The notes beneath the pieces were generated by a model. The model saw nothing but the letters and a program-made list of their open reading frames with translations. It was not told the origin of the DNA and did no database searches. The translations under genes were made by a program, and so were the position numbers. Of a stretch of 45,544 bases of DNA, positions 30,576 to 39,937 are shown piece after piece. Source of the stretch: Lentisphaeria bacterium (lineage in GTDB: Bacteria > Verrucomicrobiota > Lentisphaeria > Victivallales > UBA1829); contig JAFZZR010000084.1 in assembly GCA_017615635.1 (NCBI GenBank), positions 1 to 45,544 on the forward strand. Direction: 5' to 3'. The stretch's first letter is position 1. Each line of letters starts with the position of its first letter.

Positions 30576-32170
30576 CGCCGTCCTCTCCGGGGACCGCCTC
30601 CGCGGCGTCCGGAACTGCGGGATCCGGAAAACGGACGGTCTTCATCGCCGGACTCGGGCGCCCGGCGGACACGTTCCGGCAGGATCATCATCTCCGGTTC
30701 CGGCTGGACCGTATGGACTTCCATGCCCGCGTACTTTTCGATGGCAGGAAGGAAGAAGGCTCCCATTTCGCACACGAAACTGATGCTGACCCCGTGTTCG
30801 CCGGCCCGGCCCGTCCGGCCGATCCGGTGCACATAATCGTCCGGCTGCTCCGGCAGATCGTAGTTCACCACATGGGTGATGCCGTCCACGTGGATCCCCC
30901 GTGCCGCCACGTCGGTGGCAACGAGGATCCGGATCTGCCCGGACCGGAACCGTTCCAGCACTTTCAGCCGTTTTTCCTGGGGGACATCGCCGGAAAGCAG
31001 TTCCGCGTCCACCCCGTAGGAATAGAGCTGGCGCACAAGATCCCGGTTGTGGTGCTTCATATTTCCGAAGATCAGCATCCGTTCGAAGGTGAGCGTGCGG
31101 ATCAGATAAAGCAGGAACGGCAGCTTCTGCTCGGAAAGGACCGCATAGAATTTCTGATCGATGAGATCCGTAATGACATGCTCCGGCTCCGATTCCACAA
31201 AAATCGGATTCTTCAGCCACGAATCCGCCAGACGCAGGATCGCAGGCTCCAGCGTGGCGCTGAACAGCATGGTCTGACGCTTTCCCGTCGGCGGCAGCTG
31301 CGAAATGATCCGCCGGACGTCCGGAATGAATCCCATGTCCAGCATGCGGTCCGCCTCGTCGATCACCAGAACTTCCGTGCGCGAAAGATCCAGGTGTCCG
31401 CTCCGGCTGTAGTCCAGGATTCGCCCCGGCGTCCCGATCAGGATATCCACCGGATACCGCAGCGCCTCGCGCTGTCCCTTGTGATCCATTCCGCCGAATA
31501 TCACCAGATTGTTGAGCCCGGTATACTGCGCCAGACCTTCGGCGTCCTGATGGATCTGAATGGCCAGCTCTCGCGTCGGCGCCAGAACCAGCACACGGCA
31601 CGATCCCGGCTTCCTCTGTTCTTCCGGAAGCGGCTTCTTCTGAAGACGGCTGATGGTCGAAGCCAGAAACGCCGCCGTCTTTCCCGTGCCCGTCTGCGCC
31701 TTGGCCGCCAGATCGCTCCCGGAGAGAGCTGCAGGCAGACATTTCTCCTGGATCCCGGTACAGTACCGGAACTCCAGAGTCTGCGTGGCCGCCAGAACTT
31801 CCGGCGTCAGTTCCAAATCGCAGAACCGGAGCTTCCCTTCCTCGACGGGCGGCGGCACATAAGCAGGCATGGGCGGCGGAGTCTTCTTTTCCCTTGCGGG
31901 ACTTCCCGCAGACGACCTCGGCACTTTTTCCGGCGCCGCTTTTTTCCCGCGGCTCTTTTCACGGCGATCCGGCACGGCACGGCGGTCCGCCGCACGGACG
32001 TACGGTGCGCCGGAACGGCTTTCCGAACGACGGGAGGAACGCCGGTTCTGTTTGTTCTTGCCGTGTTTTCCGGATTCCTCCGGCGGGGGAGGAAGCGCGG
32101 CGGCAGGAGAAAGAGCGGAGCGGACTCCGTTCAGAAACGAAAGGATATTTTTCTTGAGATGGTGTAACAC
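30572..32170 (-). CDS. DEAD-box RNA helicase (RhlB-like)
   Basis: This 532-residue protein carries the full DEAD-box core: a Q-motif (FRYCTGIQEKCLP, about 134-146), Walker A AQTGTGKT (158-165), PTRELA, TPGR, DEAD (271-274), SAT (304-306), DVAARGI and HRIGRTGRAG. It unwinds short RNA duplexes with ATP. An N-terminal tail of about 110 residues is basic and proline-rich, and the C-terminus is rich in R and G (GRRGGGPRRGRR). Both are typical RNA-binding tails, as in RhlB-type members with extensions. It opens the operon with the methyltransferase, NadK and CoaB. A putative promoter lies about 45 bases upstream. Confidence 0.92.
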   Translation of the reverse strand: MLHHLKKNILSFLNGVRSALSPAAALPPPPEESGKHGKNKQNRRSSRRSESRSGAPYVRAADRRAVPDRREKSRGKKAAPEKVPRSSAGSPAREKKTPPPMPAYVPPPVEEGKLRFCDLELTPEVLAATQTLEFRYCTGIQEKCLPAALSGSDLAAKAQTGTGKTAAFLASTISRLQKKPLPEEQRKPGSCRVLVLAPTRELAIQIHQDAEGLAQYTGLNNLVIFGGMDHKGQREALRYPVDILIGTPGRILDYSRSGHLDLSRTEVLVIDEADRMLDMGFIPDVRRIISQLPPTGKRQTMLFSATLEPAILRLADSWLKNPIFVESEPEHVITDLIDQKFYAVLSEQKLPFLLYLIRTLTFERMLIFGNMKHHNRDLVRQLYSYGVDAELLSGDVPQEKRLKVLERFRSGQIRILVATDVAARGIHVDGITHVVNYDLPEQPDDYVHRIGRTGRAGEHGVSISFVCEMGAFFLPAIEKYAGMEVHTVQPEPEMMILPERVRRAPESGDEDRPFSGSRSSGRRGGGPRRGRR

Positions 32171-32190
32171 ACTTCGGCCGATTTTAAAAG

Positions 32191-32242
32191 TTGATAAAAT
32201 TCTGCGAGCCTATACTATACACCGGAAACGGAGGAAATACAA
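32191..32242. promoter_or_regulatory. Overlapping divergent promoters between helicase and GntR genes
   Basis: For the minus strand, TTGTAT (32242-32237) and TATAGT (32219-32214) are 17 bases apart. For the plus strand, TTGATA (32191-32196) and TACTAT (32213-32218) are 16 bases apart. The two -10 boxes share the symmetric stretch TATACTATAC, so transcription in one direction should hinder the other. Confidence 0.5.
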
Positions 32243-32336
32243 GTTCCCGGCAATTTTAGCAAAAAATTCCGTTCCGCTCTTGAAATCTGTCTTTCCCCGT
32301 GTATTTTATGGATGGAACAGGTTTGGAATAGGTACC

Positions 32337-33437
32337 ATGATACTCGAAAATAAAAAACTCAAATACAATACCGCAAGAGAACGAATCCTCGATGCCATCC
32401 TTTCCGGCAGTCTGGAGAAAGATCTCATGCTCCCCTCCGAGCAGAAACTCGCTTCACGGCTCGGCATCGGACGCAATACGCTCCGCACCGCTTTGCGGGG
32501 ACTGGAGCGCGAAGGCATCATCACCAAGCAGAACGGACGCCCCAGTCAGGTCAATCCCGAAGCCCTGAAAAAAAAGAGATCCCCCCTGCGCCGCATCGCC
32601 TGGGTGGATACCACCCCCATCGGACAGACCAATCCCATCTATTTCGACATTTTCCGTTCCTTTTCCGATGCGGCGGTCATCCGCAATGTGAAAATCGACT
32701 ACATTTCCCTGATCACGGATGACATGGTGGAAAGTTTCTTCGGCAGGCAGCAGGAATACGACGGTCTGGTCCTCGGCGAATTTACACCTCCGTGCCGGCA
32801 CTATCTGAACCACATTACCCACAAAAACCGCGTTTGCGTGGATTGTGCTCATCCCGGCATTCCCCACTGTGTGAAAACCGATTGTTACCTGGGCGGTCAG
32901 CTCGCGGCCCGTGCTCTGGTCGAATCCGGACACTCCCGCCTGGTCTGTATCCGTCACAAGGACTCCGTTGTCCAGTATCCGCCTCACCGGGAACGTCTCC
33001 GCGGATTCTCCGATTTTCTGGCCGAAGCCGGAATCGATCTTCCGCAGGAGCGGATCCTTGAAATCAAATGTGCGGCCGAGGAAGACAATTTCTCTGAATT
33101 TCTCAGGCGTCATCTCCCCATCCTGAAAAAGTCGGACGGTGTTTTCGCATCCTACGACAAACTGGGAGCCGATACCATTCACGCCCTCCGGAAGCTGGGG
33201 TTTGACATCCCCGGACAAATCTCCATCGTCGGCTTCGACGGACTCATCCTCTCCCGTTTCCTTTCCCCGCCTCTGACCACCATCCGCCAGCCCGTGGAAG
33301 AGATTGGTAAAAAGGCGCTGGAGATCGTGCTGAATCCCACCGAAAGCGGATCCTATCCGGACATCATCCAGATCCCGCCCGTCCTGCTCCCCGGCGAATC
33401 GATTTTAGAGCGAAAGAGAAAAGATAAACACCTATAA
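32337..33437 (+). CDS. GntR-type DNA-binding domain with LacI-type sensor
   Basis: The frame is open from 31869, but the ATG at 32337 gives a compact 366-residue regulator. Residues about 1-70 are a GntR winged helix (YNTARERILDAILSGSLEKD, PSEQKLASRLGIGRNTLRTA, LEREGIITKQNG). The rest is a periplasmic-binding-protein-like sugar sensor of the LacI/PurR kind (CYLGGQLAARALVESGHSRL, GVFASYDKLGADTIHALRKL, GFDIPGQISIVGFDGLI). This combination is known from AraR-type regulators and usually represses sugar catabolic genes until the inducer binds. The next gene, a GH5-like enzyme, starts 18 bases later. It probably controls the 33.4-39.9 kb operon and itself. Confidence 0.88.
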   Translation: MILENKKLKYNTARERILDAILSGSLEKDLMLPSEQKLASRLGIGRNTLRTALRGLEREGIITKQNGRPSQVNPEALKKKRSPLRRIAWVDTTPIGQTNPIYFDIFRSFSDAAVIRNVKIDYISLITDDMVESFFGRQQEYDGLVLGEFTPPCRHYLNHITHKNRVCVDCAHPGIPHCVKTDCYLGGQLAARALVESGHSRLVCIRHKDSVVQYPPHRERLRGFSDFLAEAGIDLPQERILEIKCAAEEDNFSEFLRRHLPILKKSDGVFASYDKLGADTIHALRKLGFDIPGQISIVGFDGLILSRFLSPPLTTIRQPVEEIGKKALEIVLNPTESGSYPDIIQIPPVLLPGESILERKRKDKHL

Positions 33438-33455
33438 ACAATCACTGGATTTTTT

Positions 33456-34799
33456 ATGACTGACGCATTCCATATTTCAAACGTTCCTGAGCGAATGAAA
33501 TCGCGTTTTACAGGGAAGCCTGAACGTCTTTCCATCTGCTTCTGGATGTGGGCGCTCTTCAATTCCGTTTCGGATGAGGAGTATCCCGACTACGCAGACC
33601 GGGTCGTGCGCGAGATCAAAGACCGCGGCTTCAACTGTGTCCGCATGGATGACGGCGCGGGGCTGTTCTGCGACATTCACGGCGCGCCCCGGGGCCCCAT
33701 CCGCTGGCATCTTCAGGCGGGCCCCTATCAGGCGACGAGGCAGAAGCCCGGCGAGGGATCCGGCCTGATTCCGAAGCGGCTGCTGATTTTCTGCAAGGCC
33801 GCCGAAAAATACGAGGTCAAGTTGATTCTGTCCAGCTGGTATTACATGCACACGAACTGGCATCTGGAAGAATCGATAAATGCGGAACTGTTCGAGGCCC
33901 TTCCCTCGGCCGCGGACCGGATCCAGTACTTCACGGACGAGCATGACCGGATCCTCCGGTTGCTGAAGGAAAACGACCTGCTGCACGTGGTGGCGTTCGT
34001 CGAACTCTTCAACGAATTCGACAACATGAAGTTCACGCTCACCGGCAATACCTCGGGAATCACGCCGGAGGAGGCGGCGCAATGGCGTCCGCTGCAGGAG
34101 ACGGCCTATGACCGGCTGAAGCGGAACTATCCGGAACTGCTGTTCGCCTACGACAGCCATACGCCCCGCATGATGAAGGAGCTGATCCCCCGCAACGTGG
34201 ATATTCTGAACTTCCACTATTACTACATGTGGTCCTCCCTGTACGGCTGGCTGGATAAATCCCTCTCCGGCCAGTTTCAGAAAGACATGGATTTTCCGCC
34301 GGAAACCGCGTACTTTCTGCGGAAGGACCGCCTGCATTACGAGGACGTCGTCCGGGAGCGGACCCGCTATACGAAGATCCGCAACGGCTTCGAGTGGACC
34401 CCGCGGATCATGGTGTACAACTCGCTGGATCCGGCAAAAATCCCGGAACTGGAACAGCGTCTCACGGAGAAATTCGAGGAGAGATGCGGCGATTTCATGT
34501 CGTATCTCAAAGAGGGGCTTGCCTGCGTGATAAAGATTCGCGATGAGGTCCTGCCCGGCGCCCCCATCGTCATGGGCGAAGGCACCTCCTGCTGTACCTG
34601 CGAAAAAGTTCTTTTCGAGGAACACAGCGACAAGTTCTGGAGTCTTCTGGAGGAACAGGCTCTGATCTTGCGGGAAAGCGGACTCTGGGGAACGGTCATA
34701 CGCACGGCGGCGAATCCGGAGGACGTCTCCTGGAACATGAGGGAAAAATCCTTCCGCAAGGTCAATGAACTGTTTCTGAACGGGGAAGCAGGCGAGTGA
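33456..34799 (+). CDS. GH5/cellulase-like glycoside hydrolase, cytoplasmic
   Basis: The product has 447 residues and no signal peptide. It reads as a TIM barrel of clan GH-A: LSICFWMWALFNSVSDEEYP, IKDRGFNCVRMDDGAG, KYEVKLILSSWYYMHTNWH, and the two carboxylates in VELFNEF (E187, acid/base) and IVMGEGTS (E375, nucleophile). That spacing suits the clan. Such cellulase-like proteins occur in sugar-use loci of gut bacteria. The ribosome site before the ATG is weak, which suggests translation linked to the regulator gene ahead. It is followed by two deacetylase genes. The substrate is unknown; cytoplasmic oligosaccharide cleavage is the likely job. Confidence 0.75.
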   Translation: MTDAFHISNVPERMKSRFTGKPERLSICFWMWALFNSVSDEEYPDYADRVVREIKDRGFNCVRMDDGAGLFCDIHGAPRGPIRWHLQAGPYQATRQKPGEGSGLIPKRLLIFCKAAEKYEVKLILSSWYYMHTNWHLEESINAELFEALPSAADRIQYFTDEHDRILRLLKENDLLHVVAFVELFNEFDNMKFTLTGNTSGITPEEAAQWRPLQETAYDRLKRNYPELLFAYDSHTPRMMKELIPRNVDILNFHYYYMWSSLYGWLDKSLSGQFQKDMDFPPETAYFLRKDRLHYEDVVRERTRYTKIRNGFEWTPRIMVYNSLDPAKIPELEQRLTEKFEERCGDFMSYLKEGLACVIKIRDEVLPGAPIVMGEGTSCCTCEKVLFEEHSDKFWSLLEEQALILRESGLWGTVIRTAANPEDVSWNMREKSFRKVNELFLNGEAGE

Positions 34800-34832
34800 G
34801 AGGTTTCGATACGGCAAATGAAGGATGAAACC

Positions 34833-35534
34833 ATGTGTGAATCGAACAAGGAAAAACGTGGCGTCGTCTGCTTCACATTCGATGATTTTCACGGAGAAAG
34901 CTGGCTGAAGGCGGATTCTCTGTTCCGGAAATACGGAGCGCACGTGACCTTTTTTATCATGGGTGATATTTCCCCGGAAAAGGCGGGCGTCATGAAAAAA
35001 CTCAAGGCGTCCGGCCATACCATCGGTCTCCATTCCGTGCATCATGGCAATGCGGTCAAACTCATTCAGGAAAACGGGGCGGAGAAATATCTGGAAGAAG
35101 AGATCAAACCTCAACTGGATGCCTGCCGGGAAAACGGCCTCGAAATTCACAGTTTCTCGTATCCCTGCAATTATCGGAATGAGGAGAGCGACCGGCTGCT
35201 TTTCCGGTATTTCGATTATTTGCGCACGGGACGCGGCCTGGATAACGTACCGACTCCGTACTATCCGCTGAAGGGACTTCCTGAAAAATGCTGCTTTACC
35301 GGGATCGGCGTCGGAACGTTTTACGGGACTGAACTTTCTGTCCTGAAAAAGGAGATGATCCATGCTGCGGAAACCGGAAGCATACTGGTTCTGTACGCAC
35401 ATGACATCGGTCCCCTCGGGGAAATCGCGAAGAACGATATGCCCGTCGAATGGCTGGAAGAGCTGCTGTCCTTCGCAAAGGAATCCGGGATCCGCATCGC
35501 CGGATTCGATGAACTGAAAATGCTGAAAAGTTAA
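34833..35534 (+). CDS. NodB-type polysaccharide deacetylase 1
   Basis: ATG codons at 34818 and 34833 are both possible; AAGGATG before the second fits better, giving 233 residues. The NodB domain starts with VVCFTFDDFHGE (D17/D18: catalytic base and metal ligand) and continues with the metal-binding GLHSVHHGN, the FSYPCNYRNEESDRLL segment, and ILVLYAHDIG, where the catalytic His lies. CE4 enzymes remove N- or O-acetyl groups from glycans using a divalent metal. There is no signal peptide, so the substrate must be inside the cell. It lies between the GH5-like enzyme and the second deacetylase, with which it shares the fold but little sequence. Confidence 0.82.
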   Translation: MCESNKEKRGVVCFTFDDFHGESWLKADSLFRKYGAHVTFFIMGDISPEKAGVMKKLKASGHTIGLHSVHHGNAVKLIQENGAEKYLEEEIKPQLDACRENGLEIHSFSYPCNYRNEESDRLLFRYFDYLRTGRGLDNVPTPYYPLKGLPEKCCFTGIGVGTFYGTELSVLKKEMIHAAETGSILVLYAHDIGPLGEIAKNDMPVEWLEELLSFAKESGIRIAGFDELKMLKS

Positions 35535-35558
35535 GCCTGTCCGAAAGGAGATTCGCTG

Positions 35559-36281
35559 ATGATCAAAGTTGCACAATGCTGGGATGACGGACTCAGTACG
35601 GATCGCAGACTTGTTGGAATGCTCCGCAAATACGGGGCCAAAGCCACGTTCAATCTCACACCGGGACGGCACGGCGAAGAAAGAGTGGAGGCATACTGGA
35701 CGCCCCAAGGCTATTCCGGATGGTCCTGCCGCGGGTTCATCGGAGGAAGACTCTCGAAACACGAACTGCTGGAAACATACTCGGGGTTCCGGGTCGCATC
35801 ACACTGCATGAAGCACGAACACGCAGGGCAAATCCCGGATGAATCGTTTATCCGGGCCGCGCTGGATGCCCGGCATTATCTCGAAGATCTCTTTCAGCTG
35901 GAATGTCCCGGATTTGCCTGGCCGTACGGAGCGTGTACGAAACCGCTGGCCGAGGCCCTGCTCGCCGCCGGATTCGAATACGGAAGGACCACCGGGAACT
36001 GCTGCGGCGACGTCTCGCAGTATGAGCATCCCATGCTTCTTTGCCCGAACTGTCATTATCAGGACTGCGCTTTTTACGAATTGTACGAAAAGGCAAAGCA
36101 GGACGGGAATAATTTCTTCTATTTCTGGGGCCACACCTACGAAATGCAGGATTCCGAAGGCATGTGGAAACAGTTGGAAGATAAGATCCGGTTCATCTGT
36201 GACGACCCGGATGCGGTCTGGTGTGATGTCATCGACATCGTCAGGGCAGACAAATCTTCTGTAACCTCGGCAAACGTTTAA
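35559..36281 (+). CDS. NodB-type polysaccharide deacetylase 2
   Basis: GAAAGGAGATTC precedes the ATG. The 240-residue product starts with [20 protein letters not shown], in which D9/D10 are the metal ligand and base. [11 protein letters not shown], the metal site [16 protein letters not shown] and [10 protein letters not shown] (late catalytic His) complete the CE4 pattern. It has no signal peptide. Deacetylation in the cytoplasm beside a GH5-like enzyme suggests work on an imported acetylated oligosaccharide. Having two different CE4 enzymes in tandem may mean two acetyl positions. It ends 40 bases before the pseudopilin gene, in the same direction. Confidence 0.82.
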   Translation: MIKVAQCWDDGLSTDRRLVGMLRKYGAKATFNLTPGRHGEERVEAYWTPQGYSGWSCRGFIGGRLSKHELLETYSGFRVASHCMKHEHAGQIPDESFIRAALDARHYLEDLFQLECPGFAWPYGACTKPLAEALLAAGFEYGRTTGNCCGDVSQYEHPMLLCPNCHYQDCAFYELYEKAKQDGNNFFYFWGHTYEMQDSEGMWKQLEDKIRFICDDPDAVWCDVIDIVRADKSSVTSANV

Positions 36282-36321
36282 GTTAAACAAATATAAACAA
36301 ACTCGAAAGGAAATTAAAAAA

Positions 36322-37086
36322 ATGAAGAAAAACACGCAGAAGAGCTTTACTCTCATTGAACTGCTCGTGGTCATTGCCATCATCGCCATCCTCGCGGGGA
36401 TGCTGATCCCATCGCTGGGCACGGCAAAAGAGAAGGCCAAGGAGATCGGCTGCGTCTCCAATAACAAACAGCTGGGACTTGCCTTCACGAGTTACATTGC
36501 AGACAATAATGATTCCTATCCGTATGGCTATGTAAAAAAAGAATGGTACAGTCCCGCCAAGGCGGAAAATGTTTTTTGGCCGGCATATCTCTGCGGCAAA
36601 GAAGCGCGCTATATTCCCGCGGAGCTGCTGCATTGTGACAAGGTGGAGAGAAGCGCGGAGTATTGGAAAAATCTCAACGAGTCGGAAATTGGCAATGCAA
36701 ATTCACAGTATGTCAGCTACGGTTACAACTATATGAGTCTGGGCGGAAATGGCGAGGGTAAAGGAATCTCCGCCACCAATCCGCCAAAGACTATGAAGAG
36801 CGGGAAAATCGTCCATCCGGGAACGACATTCAGCCATCTCGAAAACCTCTCGTATGGACTTGTCTATGGAAAACAGATGCCGATGGCATATGTTGCTACT
36901 TCATATGGATGGGCCAAGGGAAACAGCACCGGCATTCCCTGGGGGGTACACCGCGGGAAAGGCGTTGTCCTTTTCTGTGACGGACACGTGGGAAGCCTGC
37001 AAATGGGCTCCAGCCAAGCCGAGAGCGAATCTTTTTATACGCAATACACTAATATGGACGGTCGGAACTATTTTTCAGCGAATTGA
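36322..37086 (+). CDS. Pseudopilin with HX9DG motif (unit 4)
   Basis: AAAGGAAATT precedes the ATG. This 254-residue protein has a short leader of only about eight residues (MKKNTQKS) before [18 protein letters not shown] and [15 protein letters not shown]. That contrasts with the 22-25 residue leaders of the other three pseudopilins here and is the most conventional prepilin signal of the four. The C-terminus has [15 protein letters not shown], a full HX9DG. It follows the deacetylases and precedes an exported glycosidase-like protein by 44 bases. The expected role is as for units 1-3. Confidence 0.92.
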   Translation: MKKNTQKSFTLIELLVVIAIIAILAGMLIPSLGTAKEKAKEIGCVSNNKQLGLAFTSYIADNNDSYPYGYVKKEWYSPAKAENVFWPAYLCGKEARYIPAELLHCDKVERSAEYWKNLNESEIGNANSQYVSYGYNYMSLGGNGEGKGISATNPPKTMKSGKIVHPGTTFSHLENLSYGLVYGKQMPMAYVATSYGWAKGNSTGIPWGVHRGKGVVLFCDGHVGSLQMGSSQAESESFYTQYTNMDGRNYFSAN

Positions 37087-37130
37087 CCGCCCGTCTCGGT
37101 ACAGATTTAACTCAAGCAGGAATTCTTTTC

Positions 37131-39920
37131 ATGCAAACAGTGAACCTTAAAAACCTTCTGCTGATTCTGTCTTTCTGCTGCAGTCTGCTTGCGTGCGGGG
37201 CGGAGAATCTTCTGAAGAACGCGGATTTCAGTGATCTGACGGGAGCAAAACTGCCCCGCGACTGGACATTTCGCGGGGAAACGCTGCCGGAAGTGACAGG
37301 CACGGGAGGTCTGACGCTGGGCGGTGATGCAGCCGGAATGCTGGCGATCCAGTATCAGCTTCCGGTGAAGCCGGGAACGGACTGCACCATGAGCTGGTTT
37401 GCGGCGGGGAAGGCTCCGTACAAGTGCTATATCGAATACTCGTATGCGGAAAACGGTGCGAAAAAAATCGGAGGTGTGCACTACGATCTGATCCAGCCGT
37501 TGGAGAAGGGATCGGCCTGCTCCTTCCGCTTTACGGTTCCGGCCAATGCGGAGCAGACGTACATTGTCTTCAGCGTGAAATCGGAGGAGAAAGTCACCGT
37601 TTCCAATCTGAAACTGGTGGAAACCGCAAAAGCGGAGTTGTCGCTGGCCCTTGCGGACACAAAGATCGAATCATTCGTCCTTTCCCCGAAAGAGAAAAAG
37701 AAAATACGTCTGCCCGAACTGGACGTGGGGAAGAAATATGTGATCCGTTATTCCGTCCGTGGCAGCGGGGCCACCGGCAACACCACGATTTTCCATTTTT
37801 TCAAACTCATGCTGGTCGATAAGTTCGGGGGACTGCTCTGCGCGTTTCCCTCGGAAGACTGCATGGAGACTCTGCAGGGCAAGACCGCCGTGTTCACGGC
37901 ACCCGATCCTGAGGGCCATGGGATGTATCTTTCCATCAGTTCCCAGTCGGAGGGGACGCTGGAGTTCCGGGATCTGCGGTTCGAGCCGTTTGCCGGAGAC
38001 GGGTCCTCGGATCGTCTCGTGCTCACCAGTCCTCGTTTCCGCGGCACATTCTATTCCTCGATCCCGGAAAAGGATGTAGCGGGCCATGTGATTGCGGGCG
38101 AAGATGTCATCGGCGGCGAGGCGGTTCTTATGACGGATTCCGGAAAACGTTTTTCGGTCCCGCTGAAAAAGGAGGGAGAGGTCTGGCCGTTTGCATTTCC
38201 CGGTGAATCCGGCCGTTTGGAAGTCGTATTGAAAAAGCGGAACGGAGAGGAAAAGATCCTGAAGAGGACCATACAATCCCTGCCGCCTGCTCCGGTCGAA
38301 GTGATCGCCGGTCCGGGGAGACGGCTCCACATCAACGGCAAGCCCTTCATCCATATTGAGATTGCCCGGAACGGCGTTCCCTCGTATGAACAGCCGTATC
38401 ATGGAGGAACCGCGATCCGCCGGGCCATTGCCGCCACTCCGGAAGAGTGCCTGCGGATACTGGATCGGGGACAGCAGGACGGATTGAAGGTTCTTTTGAG
38501 TTTCATGAATACAGTTCCCCGGACTGCGGATGAAAACAAACTCCGTCTCTGGGAGCATAAGGCGGAGAATATCCTTACAAAGGAAGTGCTGGAACATCCC
38601 GCGCTGCTGGGATATTTTCTGGACGACGAACCCTATTGGAACGGGGTCTCCCTGAAATCTTTGCGGAGATGCTACGACGTCCTGTGCCGGCTGGATCCGT
38701 ACCGTCCTGTCATAATCTGTTCCGCGCCCCGAGGAACGGTCGAAGAGCAGCGTGCCTATGCCGACTGCTGCGATATTTTCGGCGTGGACATCTATCCGGT
38801 GCCCGTGCCGAACAGCCACAGCCATCTGGAGGATAAGACACTGAGCTGCGTGGGAAAATATGTCCGGCGCATGGCGGAAATCACCGATGAAGTCAAGCCG
38901 GTTTCCATTGTCCTCCAGGGATTCGCCTGGGGGGACTTCAACAGCAAAAAAAAGAAAATCTATCCGACCCGGACGGAAAGCCGTTTTATGGTTTTCGATT
39001 CCGTCATCAATGGTGCCGATGCATTTATCTGGTACGGACTGTGGCTGATCTCAAACCCGGAATTTTATGACGACTTGATGAGTGTCATCCGGGAGCTGCA
39101 TTCCCTGACCGGCGTCATATCCGCCGAAAGCAGCGTGCCCGGCAGTGTCACCAGCGATGCCGTGGAGTACCGCTGCTATCACGGCGCGAACTGGTCCTGT
39201 ACCCTCGCGGCCAATACGAAAAACGAAAGCGTGACCGTTCGTTTTGCAGGCGTGCCGGGCGTACCCGAAAACGATCTGACCTTCGAGCCGTATGAGGTAA
39301 AAATCTTCTCCGAGGGAGAACTGCCTAGCCCGCTCAGTCCGCTGCCGAAGGCGGACCCGGAAAAACTCCGGTACAGGCAGACCCTCGCGGCCAGACGCGA
39401 TTCCACCGCGTATGAGGTTCCGGCGGATATGTTCTGGATCTGGGGCGAAAAGGAGAAAGCGATTCCCAAATCGCGGATCTTCGCCCGGATGAAGTTCCAT
39501 GTCTCCGATGCTCTGAAATCGGCCCGACTCCGCTTCACGGCGGACGATTTCGTACACGGGATTTCTCTGGATGGAGAAAAGCTAGAGGCGAACGGAAGGC
39601 TTATGTCGGATTATCATTATCTGAACGATTTAGATATCACTTCCGTGATGAAGCCCGGCAATCATATTTTGACCGTGGAAGCCGCGGATGCCGGCGGGAT
39701 CGGCCCCTGCGTATGCGGTCTTCTGGCGGAACTCCGGCTGGAATACGAGGATGGAAAAATCGTTTCCATTCCCACAAATTCCAGATGGGAGACCGCGCTT
39801 CAGCCCGGTGGGCCGTGGACAAAGGCCGCCGAACTGAAGAAGATCGGAGCGTCGCCCTGGGGCATGCCGAAGCTCTTGAAGTCCGTCTATGTGGGAAAAC
39901 CGGGGCCGGACACCCTATAA
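37131..39920 (+). CDS. Exported glycosidase-like protein with beta-sandwich modules
   Basis: A TTG at 37083 overlaps the upstream stop, but the ATG at 37131 gives a proper signal peptide (LLLILSFCCSLLACGAE) and 929 residues. NLLKNADFSDL opens a carbohydrate-binding-like domain. Two or three beta domains run to about 400. Then a TIM barrel begins (RRLHINGKPFIHIEIARNG, LLGYFLDDEPYWNG with E500 as likely acid/base, FGVDIYPVPVPN). I cannot place a nucleophile with confidence; IVLQGFAWGDF sits near where it is expected. The last 160 residues form a galactose-binding-like module (RFTADDFVHGISLDGEKLEA, LDITSVMKPGNHILTVEA) that resembles one in the protein at 20504-24514. It is the last gene of the GntR-linked operon. 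Confidence 0.7.
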   Translation: MQTVNLKNLLLILSFCCSLLACGAENLLKNADFSDLTGAKLPRDWTFRGETLPEVTGTGGLTLGGDAAGMLAIQYQLPVKPGTDCTMSWFAAGKAPYKCYIEYSYAENGAKKIGGVHYDLIQPLEKGSACSFRFTVPANAEQTYIVFSVKSEEKVTVSNLKLVETAKAELSLALADTKIESFVLSPKEKKKIRLPELDVGKKYVIRYSVRGSGATGNTTIFHFFKLMLVDKFGGLLCAFPSEDCMETLQGKTAVFTAPDPEGHGMYLSISSQSEGTLEFRDLRFEPFAGDGSSDRLVLTSPRFRGTFYSSIPEKDVAGHVIAGEDVIGGEAVLMTDSGKRFSVPLKKEGEVWPFAFPGESGRLEVVLKKRNGEEKILKRTIQSLPPAPVEVIAGPGRRLHINGKPFIHIEIARNGVPSYEQPYHGGTAIRRAIAATPEECLRILDRGQQDGLKVLLSFMNTVPRTADENKLRLWEHKAENILTKEVLEHPALLGYFLDDEPYWNGVSLKSLRRCYDVLCRLDPYRPVIICSAPRGTVEEQRAYADCCDIFGVDIYPVPVPNSHSHLEDKTLSCVGKYVRRMAEITDEVKPVSIVLQGFAWGDFNSKKKKIYPTRTESRFMVFDSVINGADAFIWYGLWLISNPEFYDDLMSVIRELHSLTGVISAESSVPGSVTSDAVEYRCYHGANWSCTLAANTKNESVTVRFAGVPGVPENDLTFEPYEVKIFSEGELPSPLSPLPKADPEKLRYRQTLAARRDSTAYEVPADMFWIWGEKEKAIPKSRIFARMKFHVSDALKSARLRFTADDFVHGISLDGEKLEANGRLMSDYHYLNDLDITSVMKPGNHILTVEAADAGGIGPCVCGLLAELRLEYEDGKIVSIPTNSRWETALQPGGPWTKAAELKKIGASPWGMPKLLKSVYVGKPGPDTL

Positions 39921-39937
39921 AAATCAGGGGATCCGGC

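Noticed and set aside
36272..36279. AAACGTTT palindrome before the unit 4 pseudopilin, a possible LacI-type operator
   Set aside because: It is only eight bases, overlaps the end of the deacetylase gene, and no matching site lies near the regulator's own promoter.
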